Source: Chamaecrista fasciculata
Lineage: Eukaryota; Streptophyta; Magnoliopsida; Fabales; Fabaceae
NCBI GenBank assembly: GCA_003254925.1
Contig: QANZ01032780.1
Location: 168,079-232,078 of the forward strand
Reading direction: 5' to 3'
Length of the DNA: 64,000 bases
Part shown: positions 46,717 through 58,805 of the stretch, in pieces
Numbering within the stretch: the stretch's first letter is position 1
Layout: every line of letters starts with the position of its first letter
Made by a program: the position numbers and the translations under genes
Notes under the pieces: model-generated
What the model saw: only the letters and a program-made list of their open reading frames with translations
What the model was told of the DNA's origin: nothing
Databases searched by the model: none

Positions 46717-49575
46717 TCACAGTAAACCTTGATCCTCGAAATCTTTTGCCACTGAAAACAACAGAACCAAAAATATACGATCATGTTAGGAAAAAGATAG
46801 CGCATAAATGAAATATAAAACAAACCAGAACAAAAAATAGATGAACAAAACCAAATTGGCCAAATACTCATTTTGCTCCTCCAACTATGGAGTAAGTTTC
46901 ATTTTGGTCCTAAAATTATTTTTTGTTCCATTTGATCTTCTAACTTTCACATTTGTTCCATTTTGGTGGCAAAAGACATAAAGACCAAAATAAAACTGAC
47001 CCCATAGTTTGAGGACCAAAATGTGATTTTTACCAAACCAAAATAGTCTAGAGATGCAACATCATTACACTTGCCAGCGATAAAAAGGTAATTTGACAAG
47101 AAAAGTACTACCTATCTGTATTTTTAGACATAATAGTTGCCAAAAACACCAAGTTACATTGAAAATTAAAAAAATTGCAGAAACTCAGTAGCACCTTACA
47201 GTTTAAGCTATCAGCTAAAACGGAAATATTGGCCAGTTTCGCAGAATCCAATGAACAAAAAAGCCACAGCAAGAACATTAATTTAACAAGGATCAAATTG
47301 AAATCTTACCTTTTGACGATGGAAGAACCAGGACGACCTGCATGGTGACATTGTTAGGAGGAAGCTGAAGGCGAAGTGGGTATAGTTTTCCATTCAAAGG
47401 ACTGCGAGTACACACAATAACACCCTCTAGCCCTGTCTCTTCCTCAAATTTACGAGTCAATTCTTCAACTCCATTCCCTTTAAAAATCAAAGAGTATCCC
47501 TGCACGCCTTCATCATCCACATCCCCATTATCCTCTGCCACATGGTAGTATATAGTTCGTCCCTCCATCTTCGGCGGCGAACTCACATTCGAATCAGTAG
47601 ACTGAAAATAGAAAAGTTCAAACAATTTAGAAATTAACCCAATCCCAACAAATCCTTATCCAAATCAAAACTTGATTTTGATCCCTGAACCATAGAGTAA
47701 ATTCTATTTTAATCTTTAAATTGTCTTTTGTTTTATTTTTGAAGTTAAAACTTTTTCTTCCAATTATGATTATGGTTTCTACAATCATTATCTAAGGTGG
47801 ACACTTCATTAGGATAATTTATTGTCTCACTCGGTCAGTCCCAACATACTTATATATTATTTTTTGTTCTATTTTAATTCTTGAACTTTTCTAATTGTGA
47901 TTCTGATTTCTACCCTGTCTAAGTTAGACACTTTTTTGGATTATTTCTTTCTCATACTAAAGAAAGACTTAGCATACAAAGAAAGAAAATTTTTAAGAAA
48001 ATCCAATTACAAATTTATTTATCTCAAATTATGATTAAATTAAATATTTTTCCTTTTTTTTTTTCCAATCAACACAACACATTTAAGAGAGAAATTATCC
48101 ATAACAAAAATGGGTAGAACAAATGAAAAAGACCAAATAAAAATTTAGAGACCAAAACAAAATTCATCTTAAACTTCAGGAATCAAAATAAATTTTTGAC
48201 AGAGTTGGCAACTTCTTTTTCCATGAATCTGAAAAATCATACATACCTCTTGTCTTGCAAAATTCTCTTTATTCCTTAAACTAATTTTTATTCTATTTTC
48301 ATCCTTAAACTTTCTCAATTGTTCCAATTGTGCTTCTGGTTTCTACACTCATCAATCATCATCTATGCTGGACCCTCATCAACAATTTATTTTCTCTCTC
48401 CCAACACATCTATTATTTCTTATTCCGTTTTGATCCTGTTTCACTGTTGATTCTAATTGTGATTCTGGTTTCTACCCTATTTAAGTTAGACACTTGATTT
48501 ATATTAGTCCTCTATAGAACAGATGAAAAAGTTCAAGTATCAAAACGGAACCAAAACAGAATTTAGGCCAAGGTGCACTTTTGGTCCCATAACTTTTGCT
48601 AAAGTCTCAATTTGGTCCCATAACTATTTTTGTTGCACTTTTGGTCCCATATCTTTTGCTAAAATTGTAGATTTGGTCTCATGTTGCATTTTTTGTCCAA
48701 TATCTTAAGGTCATGTTGCAGAATTGGTCCTATATCTCAAGATAAGTTGCAAAATTGGTCCCATATCTTTGGATCAAGTGCGAAATTAGTCTCATATCTT
48801 CTTATCAGATAGAACTGGTGGTGAAACTTTTTGCAAAGATATGGGACCAATTATACGGGGCTAAATCTGCAAATTTTTACAAAGATATGGGACCAAAAGT
48901 GCAACAAAAAAAGTTATGGGACCAAAAGTGCAGTTTGACCCAGAATTTATCTTAAACTTCAGAGATCAAAATGAAATTATGAAACTGAAAAACCATAGAT
49001 ACCTCTTGTCTTGAAAAATGGGTGGCTTTAGTAGAAACAGCCGAAGGGGTACTCGAATCGAAGTCCAAAGAATCCGAATGCGGTACAGGTGGTGCTACAG
49101 GTTTCTGACTCGCCGGAGACTGAACATTAATCTCAAGCACATCCACATCCCAAAGGATCCAATCCTGTGTGGAAGTCCTATGCGGAATATCATGGGTCAC
49201 AGAGTTTCTCCAAGGTGGCAAGCCCCCATTGGCTCTCAGAAAGTTTCCATATCGGGTCTTAAGTTTGACCCGAGACCCATCTTTTACGGGTTCCCACTCG
49301 ACGGAAGAATCTAGCCGTCGCGGCAAAGACTGAATCACTTTCCGACCAGTCATGCCTAACAAATAGGGTTGATTTGAGGCGGTTAGGTATTTACCGAAAC
49401 AGCTTTTGAGGCGTAAAACGTCGTCGTATCCGGGTACGAATTCGACGAGCCAACGGGCGGATTTGGAGGATCCGTTACGGTCTTGGGTAAGCGATTCTTC
49501 GTCTTCGTCGGCGAGGAGGTATTTGTCGTGGTGGCTTCGGAGACGGACGGATTTCGCCGTGTGGAATAACTCCAT
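46717..49575 (-). CDS. DUF569 family protein (fascin/actin-crosslinking-like fold)
   Basis: The inferred coding exons on the minus strand are 49575-49003, 47601-47310 and 46751-46717, all GT-AG and in phase, giving 299 residues. Exon 1 starts MELFHTAKSVRLRSHHDKYL and holds the full DUF569 domain (residues 1 to about 145; AVRLRSHHDKYL-type start, KSCFGKYLTAS, TRYGNFLRANGGLPPWRNSV, DWILWDVDV). A low-complexity linker follows. Exon 2 carries the conserved second module (EGRTIYYHVA, VCTRSPLNGKLYPLRLQLP). Exon 3 adds VAKDFEDQGLL. Family members have a beta-trefoil-like fold annotated as actin cross-linking; the biochemical role is not established. Intron 1 contains an F2 MITE and intron 2 a small element. 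Another F2 copy sits about 200 bases upstream of the start. Confidence 0.88.
46858..47034. mobile_element. small Mutator-like MITE in intron 2 of the DUF569 gene
   Basis: A 177-base inverted repeat: GGCCAAATACTCATTTTG at one end, CCAAAATGTGATTTTTACC at the other. The flanks share AAACCAAA imperfectly. Confidence 0.7.
48566..48940. mobile_element. family F2 Mutator-like MITE in intron 1 of the DUF569 gene
   Basis: It starts GGCCAAGGTGCACTTTTGG and ends CCAAAAGTGCAGTTTGACC. An exact 9-base duplication, CAGAATTTA, flanks it (48557-48565 and 48941-48949). Confidence 0.92.
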
Positions 49576-49781
49576 GGCTGATCTGAACTTGTTGTTGGAA
49601 GAAGAAGAAGAAGAAGAAGTGATCTGCGAGCAAAGAGAAAGAGAAGTTGTTGTAATGAATGAAAAGATTGGATAATTTGGATTTGGATTCAGATTGAGAA
49701 ATGAACGAGGGTTGGATTGGGGTTTTATAAGCGAGTGAAGAAAACCGGTAAGAAAAAACAGTGTGTGCCGTGTGGTTTTTT

Positions 49782-50217
49782 GGTCAAAACTCATTTCTGG
49801 TCCCATAACCTTTGCTTAAGCTTCAATTTGATCCCATGTTTTTTTTTTTGCACTTTTAATTCTATATTTTTGCAAAATGTTGCATATTTGGTCTCATATC
49901 ACTTTTGGTTCCATATTTTTTTTTATCAATTTGTAAAACTGGTTCCATATCTTTCTAAAAATTTTCACCCTCAGTCTCACTTGATCAAAAGATATGAGAG
50001 CAATTCTGCACCTAAATTAAAGATATCAGACCAATTCTGCAAATTGACCAATAGATATGTTATGCAACTTGACCCAAATATATGAGACCAAAAGTTTAGC
50101 ACGAAACCAAATATGCAACTTGAACAAAATATATGGGATAAAAAAGTACAATAAAAAAAAGTTATGGGACCAAGTTAAAACTGAACAAAAATTATGAGAT
50201 AAAAATATACTTTTGAC
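49782..50217. mobile_element. family F2 inverted-repeat element upstream of the DUF569 gene
   Basis: It begins ggtcaaaactcatttctgg and ends in its near complement atatacttttgac. The inner words (ttgcataacatatc, catatttttt) mark F2. The flanks are T-rich and no duplication is secure. It is close enough to overlap the gene's promoter. Confidence 0.65.
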
Positions 50218-51117
50218 TTTTTTTCTGTGTGTTTGGGTGGGAGCCAGTGAAACGGCGTCGTCAAAGAGACAACGCGTTTAAGTGAGCTGGAAATATGGGC
50301 TTGACGACAGACACCAAGGAAGAAGTTTCGTGTGAGGGTCCTAGAAGATGACGTGGCAATGACTTTTAGAGGAAAGATGGTAGTACGTTGAATCTATTTA
50401 CTAGTTAGCTAAATTTTAGCTTTCAGTAATAAGTTGAGTTTTAAAATTTGAGAATCTATTACCAAAAAACAATTAAAAATTTGAGAACCAAAGGGCCTGT
50501 TTGATTCTATTTTACAAAACAGTTTTAAATTTTTTAAAAACAAACAAACAAACAATAAACTTGTTTAACGGCATTCTTCTTGACTTGTTGTGAATGAGTT
50601 TTAAAAATAAAAAACAGAATACTATTTTAAATAACTTAAAATGCAGAATAGTTAAAAATTGTTTTCGTATTAATTTGTTGTTTTATAAAAAGAGGCCATG
50701 GCAAGAAAATAATTATATGTAACTTGTTTTCCCTTCCAAATAAACAAATTTCCGTGTGCGTCATTCTAAAAAAGAATACTATCAAACACTTTTTGTTCTT
50801 TTTTTTTTTTTGGATAACAAGAAGAGAGCTTTTATGGTTCTTTTATTTTGGAAACGAATTTTAAGATGAATATATCAAACAATCTTTTTTAATTTTTGTT
50901 TTAGAAAAGCTACTTTTAAGAATAAGTTTAGGAAAAATTTTAAAAAATAATTTTTAGAGATAAAAATCAAACAGACTAATTTCTAAAATTAACTTTGATT
51001 CATTTAAAATTCTTAAATTTTAAAATTTAACAAATAAACATTTTTAAATTTTAATTTTATTTACATAGAAGCTCTAAACATGAGGCTGTTTAAAATTAAG
51101 AATGTTTTCTACATCTG
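50218..51117. other. no gene seen; one probable small DNA element
   Basis: A GC-richer patch at 50225-50350 (gaaacggcgtcg, gatgacgtggcaatg) could be regulatory. 50490-50985 is bounded by gggcctgtttgattc and the near complement aatcaaacagact, typical of a small hAT-like element. The rest is AT-rich. Confidence 0.45.
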
Positions 51118-51130
51118 GGTTGGACAAAGG

Positions 51131-51306
51131 AATGGATCCTCGGCTGTAAAATTGTGGTGCTGTCATGTTGTTCATCAAATCTACATGGTTAATTTTTCAT
51201 CTAATGGCTCATATTGTTTCAACCCAAAATACATAAATTTTTTAAAGCTGAAATTAACACAGACAGCATGGACAGCACCACAATTATACAGCAGAGGATC
51301 CATTTC
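51131..51306. mobile_element. 176-base palindromic MITE with 13-base flanking repeats
   Basis: The arms begin AATGGATCCTCGGCTGTA and pair with the right end (tacagcagaggatccatt) for about 34 bases, including ttgtggtgctgtc. The exact 13-base phrase GGTTGGACAAAGG flanks both sides (51118-51130 and 51307-51319). This is longer than usual for Mutator or hAT, so the superfamily is open. Confidence 0.75.
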
Positions 51307-51319
51307 GGTTGGACAAAGG

Positions 51320-53868
51320 GGTACATTGCTGAAGTGGCATGTGGGCGTATTTTTTTTACCTTTTTTTTTTCCCTTGACTAGGTCGGAGGATACAAAAGGC
51401 ACAAAGGGATCAAGAAGGAACCTTTTTACTTTTTAGAGCTTACAATGGAAAATAGTCAACTAAATCATATATGATGGAGACCCAAGTATTAAAAGACGAC
51501 TCACAAACGGTCTAGTAAATTCTGTCGTCTACACATCTTATTTATTTATTTCAAATAAATAATTAAGATAAAAACATACATTCAAAAAGAAAAGACTTAA
51601 TTTTTTAATCTTACAGAAGAATTATTAGCCAATTATGTGGTAGTGGTGTTTTTGGTAGGATGGAGAGTGATAACTTTATTGTAGTGGTGAAGAGTAGGTT
51701 AGCACTTCAGAGCTCACATGCTAAAGAGTTTATGGCTTTATTTTATTTCCATGTTGAGTACTATATTTCCATACAAAACTTGGGATTCCTATTCTAACTT
51801 CTAGCTTCTATGAGTTCTATCACATACTGTTTTTTTTTTTTTTCCCTAGTTTAACCATTAGTTAAATAAACAAGTTAGTCAGGTAAATTTTAAACGTGTT
51901 AAAATAGTTTATTATTTATTTATTTAGTTTTAAGAGTGTTATAATGTTGAGATTATATGTTTCACATGATTCTTAATTAACTCCTTTAATTGTTCAGTTT
52001 CAAAAGAACATGTTTATGAATGAAACTATAAGAGTATAAGACAACTGCTAATGATAGTTGAGGCTTTAGTCTTTTTACTTGTGTCTTTTTTTTTTGTGTA
52101 GGTGACTAAAATTAATTTAAATAAATAACTACTTTTATTAAATAAATAAATAAGACTCAATTTATTTACCTTCAATTTTATTATCTCTACATGAGCAAGA
52201 CTCATCACTTTTTATTATTAAATATTATTATCCCTCAAATCTCATTATCTCCTTTCTATTTCTTTAATAATTTTTTTTTGTCCAAATTATACATTTTATC
52301 TTATAATATTAATAATATATAGAGAAAAAATATGCCAAAATTCTATTTTGGTCCCTAATGCTTACCTAAAGTCCCATTTTGGTCTCTAATATTTTTTTTG
52401 TTCTACTTTGGTCTTTAATTTTTTTAAAAAAAAGTTTCATAATTGATCCCTAACTATTGAATGTGGTTATATCTCTCTCATTCGCCGATGACTTCAATTG
52501 GGTAAAGAAATAACTCATCAAATTTAACATGTAACTATAATTTCATTGCGTTCAGGTTTAAAACGAAATAAATATGATCAAATTTAATAGTTAGGGACTA
52601 ATTATAGAACTTTTAGGCAATATTAAAAACTAAAACGGAATAAAAAAAATATTAAGGATCGAGAGAGGACTTTGGATAAATATAAGAGATCAAAATAAGA
52701 TTTTAGCTCGGTCCCCTAATCAAAATTTCTGGCTCCTAGGTAGCTTTTCAGAACAAAACAAAAATACAGATAGGAGCAACGTAGCATGCCATGAAAACTA
52801 TAGGTGTAATGCTTCACATATAGTAAAGTGAATTTTACTATTATTTTAATTTATATATTGATATATATATATATATAGAATATATTAAACAATATCTTTT
52901 GCAGAATAAAATATAAAAAGTAGAAATAATTATCTCTATTATATATTTCAAAATAATCAAAAGTAATGAAATTATTTACTCTTTTATAATTGTTCAAATT
53001 CTCAAATTACTCTGCATATTATAGGGTAAATTCTACTTTAATTTTTATTTTTATTTCTTCCTGAAATATTTCTATTTATTTTATTATTAAATAAAATGTA
53101 CGATTTCTTTCTTATATACGTTCTAGTTTACACAAAAAAGATATTAAACCTAACATCACTATAATAATAATTCAATTAATATAACCAATATATGCTACTT
53201 ATGTAACATTTGAATGTGTTAAATGTTATTGAGATGGCACATTGTATATGATTCACTTAAGTCCTCCAATTCTTCATCTTTTATTAGTCAAAAAAAACAA
53301 ATGAAAACCAATTTGACTAGAAAACTTGTAGGCTATCATTTTTATTGACTAAAGATACCCAGAGTTTAAATGGACCGAAACGTGGCTCAACATTATCTAA
53401 CACACCGAAGTTGAAGTACCACGTAAACCTTCTCAGTTAATTATATCTGACCAAATTATACATAACAATAAAATTAAGTTTAAGTTTAGATGTATAAATT
53501 GACTAAAAAAAAGGTAACTTAAGTCTGAATTAATTCATTCATGTCTCTCGCCTTTCCTCTTTTCAATCCATTTCAAATTAGTTCCATCTTAATTTTTCAA
53601 TTCAGTGAGTCTAATTAATTGAGTTTAATTAGCAATTAATTAAGCACAATCATGCACGGATTCACAGTATATATATAATAGAAATTTTATATCAATTTTT
53701 AACTTCATATGCAATTTTATTCTTAGTAATTATTTCATCAATTAGTTTGATTTAGGTGAGTTCTTCAATCAATTTTTCCTTACAATTTGGGAGAGCTTTA
53801 ACGGTTTATTACTTGCCTTAAATAAAATTAGTTTTTGTCTAAAAAAAAATTATAAGTTATTAGTTTAA
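51320..53868. other. no gene seen; one decayed inverted repeat
   Basis: Strongly AT-rich. 52333-52707 has 'ccaaaattctattttggtcc' facing 'gagatcaaaataagatttta', a decayed small element. TA runs lie near 52862. No coding signal. Confidence 0.5.
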
Positions 53869-53877
53869 TAAAATTAT

Positions 53878-54558
53878 GGTTAAATTATACTTTTGGTCTC
53901 AACTTTTACTCAACTCTCAATTTGATCCCATAACTTTTTTGTTACACTTTTCATCTTATATCTTTTGCTTGGGTTGTAAATTTAATTTTGTATCACTATT
54001 GGTATCATATCGTTTGGTCATGTTGCAAAATTAGTCTCATATATATTCAAAATATTCCACCGTCAATCTCTCCTAACTCAAAAATATATGACTAATTCTA
54101 TGTTTAACTCAAAAATAAGTGCAAAATGAGATCAAATATATAATCTAGAGTAAACTATTAAATTGGTCCCTGGATTATTGGCTCGTTGACAGATTGGTCC
54201 CCGAATATAGAAAATTGACAAATAGGTCCCCGAATTTTTCTAACGAGTCAAATAGGTCCCCGAATTTTTCTAACTTTTGTCAAATAGGTCCTTCTGTGCA
54301 TGTTATTCGGGGACCTATTTGACTAACGTTAGAAAAATTCGGGAATCTATTTGACTCGTTAGAGAAATTCGGGGACCTATTTGTCAATTTCTTAAATTCG
54401 GGGACCAATCTGTCAGCTAGCCAATAATCCAGAGACCAATTTGGTAGTTTACTCATATAATCTGAGTAAAAGATATAATACTAAAAGTGCAACCAAAAAA
54501 TTATGGGACCAAATTAAAACTCGAGCAAAAGTTATGGGACCAAAAATACAGTTTGGCC
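53878..54558. mobile_element. family F2 Mutator-like MITE interrupted by another element
   Basis: It starts GGTTAAATTATACTTTTGG and ends CCAAAAATACAGTTTGGCC, with flanks TAAAATTAT and TAACATTAT (one mismatch in nine). It is split by the insert at 54147-54454. It ends about 30 bases from the exon 1 donor of the DUF569-2 gene. Confidence 0.8.
54147..54454. mobile_element. nested Mutator-like MITE
   Basis: The ends AGAGTAAACTATTAAATTGG and the near complement ...TTTGGTAGTTTACTC face each other, and 'ggtccccgaat' words fill the arms. An exact 9-base duplication, ATATAATCT, flanks it (54138-54146 and 54455-54463). It inserted into the older F2 element. Confidence 0.92.
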
Positions 54559-54592
54559 TAACATTATTTTGCCCACAGAAATATAGACGTAC

Positions 54593-55186
54593 CTGCAACT
54601 TGGAATTCCGCCTCGGCGAGACGACGGCCATGGAGAAAACCGACATCGGCGACGACGGTTCCGATCCGAAAAGCTCATCGGAAACAGACGACGACCACGA
54701 CACAACGCTCTCTGAAAACGACTCCTCCGCCGCCTCCACATCCCACAGAACCCAATCCTTCGTCGCCGAGCTATGCGGCTGGTCCTGCGTTATCGAATTC
54801 CTCCACGGCGGCGTTCCGCCGTTGGCTCTCAAATACTTCCCACACCAACTCTTCATTCTCACCTGAAATCCGTCGCGAATCGGCTCCCAATCGAACTTCC
54901 AATTCGAATTTCTCTCGAAATCTGACTGAGTCACTCTGTTTCCGGTGACTCCTAAAAGAAACGGCAAATCCGTCGCCGTCAGGTAACGGCCGTGACAGCT
55001 CTTGAGCCTCACGACGTTGTTTTTTCCTTCTACGAGTTCCACGATCCACACCGTTCGTTTTGACGACGACGACGACGACGACGACTTTCTGCTTTGCCGG
55101 ACTTTTTCCCGATCGTCGTCGGCGGCGAGAAACTTGTCCAGGTGGCTTCGGAGCCTAACGGCTTTGGATTTCGTGAAAAACTCCAT
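54593..55186 (-). CDS. DUF569 family protein 2, first exon only found
   Basis: Minus-strand exon 55186-54593, 198 codons, ending at a CAG/GTACGT donor in the same phase (0) as the related gene at 46717-49575. It starts MEFFTKSKAVRLRSHLDKFLAAD and contains the whole DUF569 domain (KSCHGRYLTATDLPFLLGV, KSWCGKYLRANGGTPPWRN, DWVLWDVEA), followed by a Ser-rich linker (DELFGSEPSSPMS). A Ser-rich insert follows residue 35. I found no counterpart of the EGRTIYYHVA exon in the 4 kb downstream, which is filled with MITEs. Either that exon is far away or diverged, or the gene is truncated. If the donor is not used, the frame stops at 54449. Upstream sequence has gtgtgtattgtgtatata-type repeats. Confidence 0.75.
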
Positions 55187-55257
55187 CGCCAAAAACAGAT
55201 TCTAGAAACAGTTGCAATTGTATGTGTATTGTGTATATACAATAGCACGCACACCAA

Positions 55258-55478
55258 GTGTTTGAAGAAAGTCGTGAGATAGAAAGAGAATATTATAAAT
55301 ACAATATATGTGAAATTGTGAGGAAGAAGATTTGGGGGTTAAAAGTTTGTATATATTGTTGTATGTGTAGCACACACCAAGTGTTTGACGAAAGTCGTGA
55401 GAGAGAAGAGAATATAAATATGATAATATTGTTAATTTGTGAAGAAGATTTGGGGCTAAAAAAGTATATATTATAAAA
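55258..55478. repeat. imperfect tandem duplication upstream of the DUF569-2 gene
   Basis: The phrases caccaagtgtttga and gaaagtcgtgaga occur at 55250-55278 and again at 55375-55401, about 125 bases apart, each followed by agagaatat-type sequence and aagaagatttgggg. This duplicates part of the probable promoter. Confidence 0.7.
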
Positions 55479-55866
55479 GGCTATAATGCATTTTTGGTCC
55501 TACAACTTTTGCACATGTCTCAATTTGGTCTTATAACTTTTTTGGTTGATCTTTTGTTCAGGTTTTGGTCCCGCGTTGCACTTTAGGTTCTATATCTTTT
55601 AGTAAGGTTGTAAAATTAGTCTCATATATTTGGGTTAGGTGTAAAATTAGTCTCGTATCTTTAGGTCAGGTGAGATAGACGATGAAATTTTTTGTAAAGA
55701 TATGAAATCAATTTTACAACCTGACAAAATGATATGGGACTAAAAGTGATACGGAACCAAATCTGCAACCCGAGTAAAATATGTAAGACCAAAAGTGTAA
55801 CAAAAGAAACTATAGGACCAAATTGAGACCTAAAAAAAAATATGAGACCAAAAGTACACTTTCACT
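55479..55866. mobile_element. family F2 inverted-repeat element
   Basis: It begins ggctataatgcatttttgg and ends in ccaaaagtacactttcact. The inner phrases (gtcccgcgttgcact, gatacggaacc) face each other. No secure target duplication. Confidence 0.65.
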
Positions 55867-56423
55867 TTATAACATGATTAGATTATAGAAGGTTAAAGGG
55901 AAAAGGGGAAAGGTTTTGGGTTTTATTTGGCGTGTTGGGATTTGAGTTAATGGCTTTAATGGTTTTCTTAGTGATCACGATTAATTGAGGTGGGAAATTA
56001 AACGCAAGACTCACACACTCATAGAAATAAATTAATGTTGGTGTGATAAGGAAAGTTCGAGGTAAATACAAGTGTTTCCAGACGAACGAAGAAAAGAAAT
56101 ATGAAAGTTATTGAGAGTTGGAAAATCAAAGTCGGAAAAGAAAAATACGAAAAATACCATATGCTGTGGTGACGAAAGATTGAGAATGGCGACCCGTTAG
56201 AAGCACGCTGAGTATTTATGATTTTAGAAATGAGTAAACAACTCGGTCTTGAAGGTTTTTTTTTTAATCTTTAAAAAATTAAAATATATAATTTAGTTCT
56301 AAAAAAATTTAAATAATCTCCTTTTTTTTGTTGAAAATAAATTAAAATAGATGTTTTAGCACTCTCAAAACCTTCAAAACAATATCAATCTCATAATCTT
56401 AAAAATAATACTTGAATATAATA
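55867..56423. other. no gene seen
   Basis: AT-rich DNA. Short frames on the minus strand here lack coding character. Confidence 0.5.
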
Positions 56424-56718
56424 CTCCCTCCGGTTCTATATATATATATATATATGGTATTTAAGGTTTCTACACATAGATTAAGGAAATGATTAACCCA
56501 CATAGAATGAAGAGAAAAATGAGGTAGAATGACTAAACTATCCCTATTAAATAACTACTAGTTAATCACATAAGTCAATTGTAGCTTTTATTACTCATTA
56601 GATTTAAAGGGGTAGAATGGTACAAAAATAATTAATGTCCTTTAAAATTCATAAAACATCACATATTTTGGAACAAAAATGATTCTCTAAAATATCAAAT
56701 ATTCAAAATCGGAAGGAG
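56424..56718. mobile_element. Stowaway-type MITE (Tc1/mariner)
   Basis: It starts CTCCCTCCGGTTCTATAT and ends AAAATCGGAAGGAG, with TA on both sides (56422-56423 and 56719-56720). These ends are the Stowaway signature. Confidence 0.88.
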
Positions 56719-56733
56719 TAATAATGTATCATG

Positions 56734-57214
56734 CAGTGATGTGAAAACCGGACCGGACCGGCTGGTCGGACCGCTACCCGAAGACACAAGCGAGTTGGTT
56801 CAACCATTTGAACTGGAATGATGGTTGGACCGAAAATAACCGGCCAAGAACCGGAAAACCGGAGCCAACCGCTGGACCGGACCGGCGGTTCTCAATTTTT
56901 TTTACAAAAAAATGTTTTGAGCCTTGTAAGGATCGAACCCATGCCCTTTCTTCACACTCCCAGCGCCTTTACCATCCCAACTGTGAGGCTCTGCTAGCTT
57001 TCTCTTACCAATTGTTTTACTTATCTAATAAATTAATAGATTTAATACATCTCTTAGACCCAAAAAAAAATATAGAGAGTTTATATTTAATATATTAAAA
57101 ATAATTATTTATTACGTCATCCGGTCCAAACATCCGGTCCGACCGATTCAACCGATCCGACCGTGAACCGAACACTTGTCTGAGTCTTTGTTCGGTTCGA
57201 TTATGAAAACACTG
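56734..57214. mobile_element. hAT-type MITE containing a tRNA-like segment
   Basis: The ends are CAGTGATGTGAAAACCGG and GATTATGAAAACACTG. The flanks GTATCATG and CTATCATG differ at one base of eight. The inner arms are rich in ccggacc and aaccg words. At about 56925-56998, on the minus strand, agttgggatggtaaagg and gggttcgatcctt resemble RNA polymerase III A and B boxes. Confidence 0.85.
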
Positions 57215-57222
57215 CTATCATG

Positions 57223-58796
57223 TTTATTACTTTGTGATTTATAGTTGGAGGTTACCATTTATAACCTTCATAGTTGGAGGTTACCATTTATAACCTTATA
57301 AATGAGTGTATGCAAGAGTTTGAGACACCCCAAAAAATTATCAATCATATCATATTTATCCTATTGTTTTCATCTTTTCTCTCTCCTCCCTTTACTCTTC
57401 TATTCTATATATTATTTTGTATAACACTTTTTAATTCTTGAAAGAATTAATTAATGTATTTTTTATAGTTAAGAAAATGATTATTAAGTATTTCTTTTTA
57501 TCTTCTAAGGACTAAATTGTATATTTCAATCTTTCAGAGATCGATTTATTAATTAGTTTACTCTTTTATAAACTTTGAATAAAAAGATTAATTAGGTCAA
57601 ATTCCATTTTGATCCCAAATATATGGAGTAGAACTCAAATTGGCCATAAATGTTTTATTTGTTTCATATCAATCCTATATATATGTTTTTTATAATTTCT
57701 CAAATTGATCAAAAACTAATGAAATTCAAGTTTGAATGCAATGAGTCCAAAACTACAAGTTGTTTTTAATGAATCATTTCTCTATCTATTTGAAGATATT
57801 AACAAACGAGGTCAAATTGCATTCCAAAAGTGAGCTCCTTGTTTCACATTTAAACAAGCAAGGTTGATCATATTTCTCTTGTTTCAAGGTCAAATGCGAC
57901 AATTTCAAAACTATGTATTAACTCTTGAAAAGTTCTTTCTCTATCCAATTGAGATTATCAATAAATGAGTTCAAATCACTCCTACAAAGTAGGTTTGTAA
58001 CTATAAGTAAAAATTCCTAGAAGTATAGTTCCAAACCTGTTTTTGAGAGACGATTTGACTTCATTAAAAATTATATTCTTCAAGAGTTAAAGTATAGTTT
58101 GTTAATGACCTCAATTGGATAGAGAAAATGCTTATAAAAACAATTTGTAGGATCAAATTCACTAATTTGTGATCAATTTGAGAAATTGTGAAGATATATA
58201 TATATAGGATTAATCTAAAATAAATCTAAAATAAATTAAATATATATTTAGAATCAATTCAAAATCTATTTCATACATTTGGAATCAATTTGAGGTTTTG
58301 ATAAAAAAAAATTATGTAAAATATTTTGTATCTTTATTTCATTTTATCTTTTTCCATAAATGGAAATTAATTAAATGAACTGAATTACAGAATCAATAAT
58401 TATAAATTTTATTTATCTTGTCTTTTGTTCTTTCAGGTATGCTTGTGTTTAGGAAAATTCAACATTGGAGCATATTCACTCTTTTGATGAGCTATGCATT
58501 CGACGATTTTATTTTTCGGTAACCAAAAGTTTTGTTGCCATCAGACATTAAAAATAAATATTTCTTTCAATGAGAATGCATATGAATAAGTTCTTTTTAT
58601 TCAATTGATAATTTAGAGATTTATGTTTTAAAACTAACTTTTGATAATTATGTTAAGAATGTTGTAAATAGGAATTATGATCTGTAGCTAACTTTAAATA
58701 TAAAGAGAGGTTCCTGTGAAAATTTTATAAAGTAAAGGAAAAAGTGTATAATTATTTTTTTCTTTTTAAAGAAACTTGAGGCGGGATTAGAAGTTT
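57223..58796. other. no gene seen; decayed 'caaattggcc' inverted repeat
   Basis: 57596-58297 resembles a decayed relative of the element at 5260 (ggtcaaattccattttg... and its loose complement), with several repeats of the catatctctc/gacctcattt core. The rest is AT-rich. Confidence 0.45.
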
Positions 58797-58805
58797 AATA
58801 AAGAT

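Noticed and set aside
51080-51436. A 118-residue frame and its minus-strand partner
   Set aside because: Both run through the palindromic MITE at 51131-51306 and arise from its arms.
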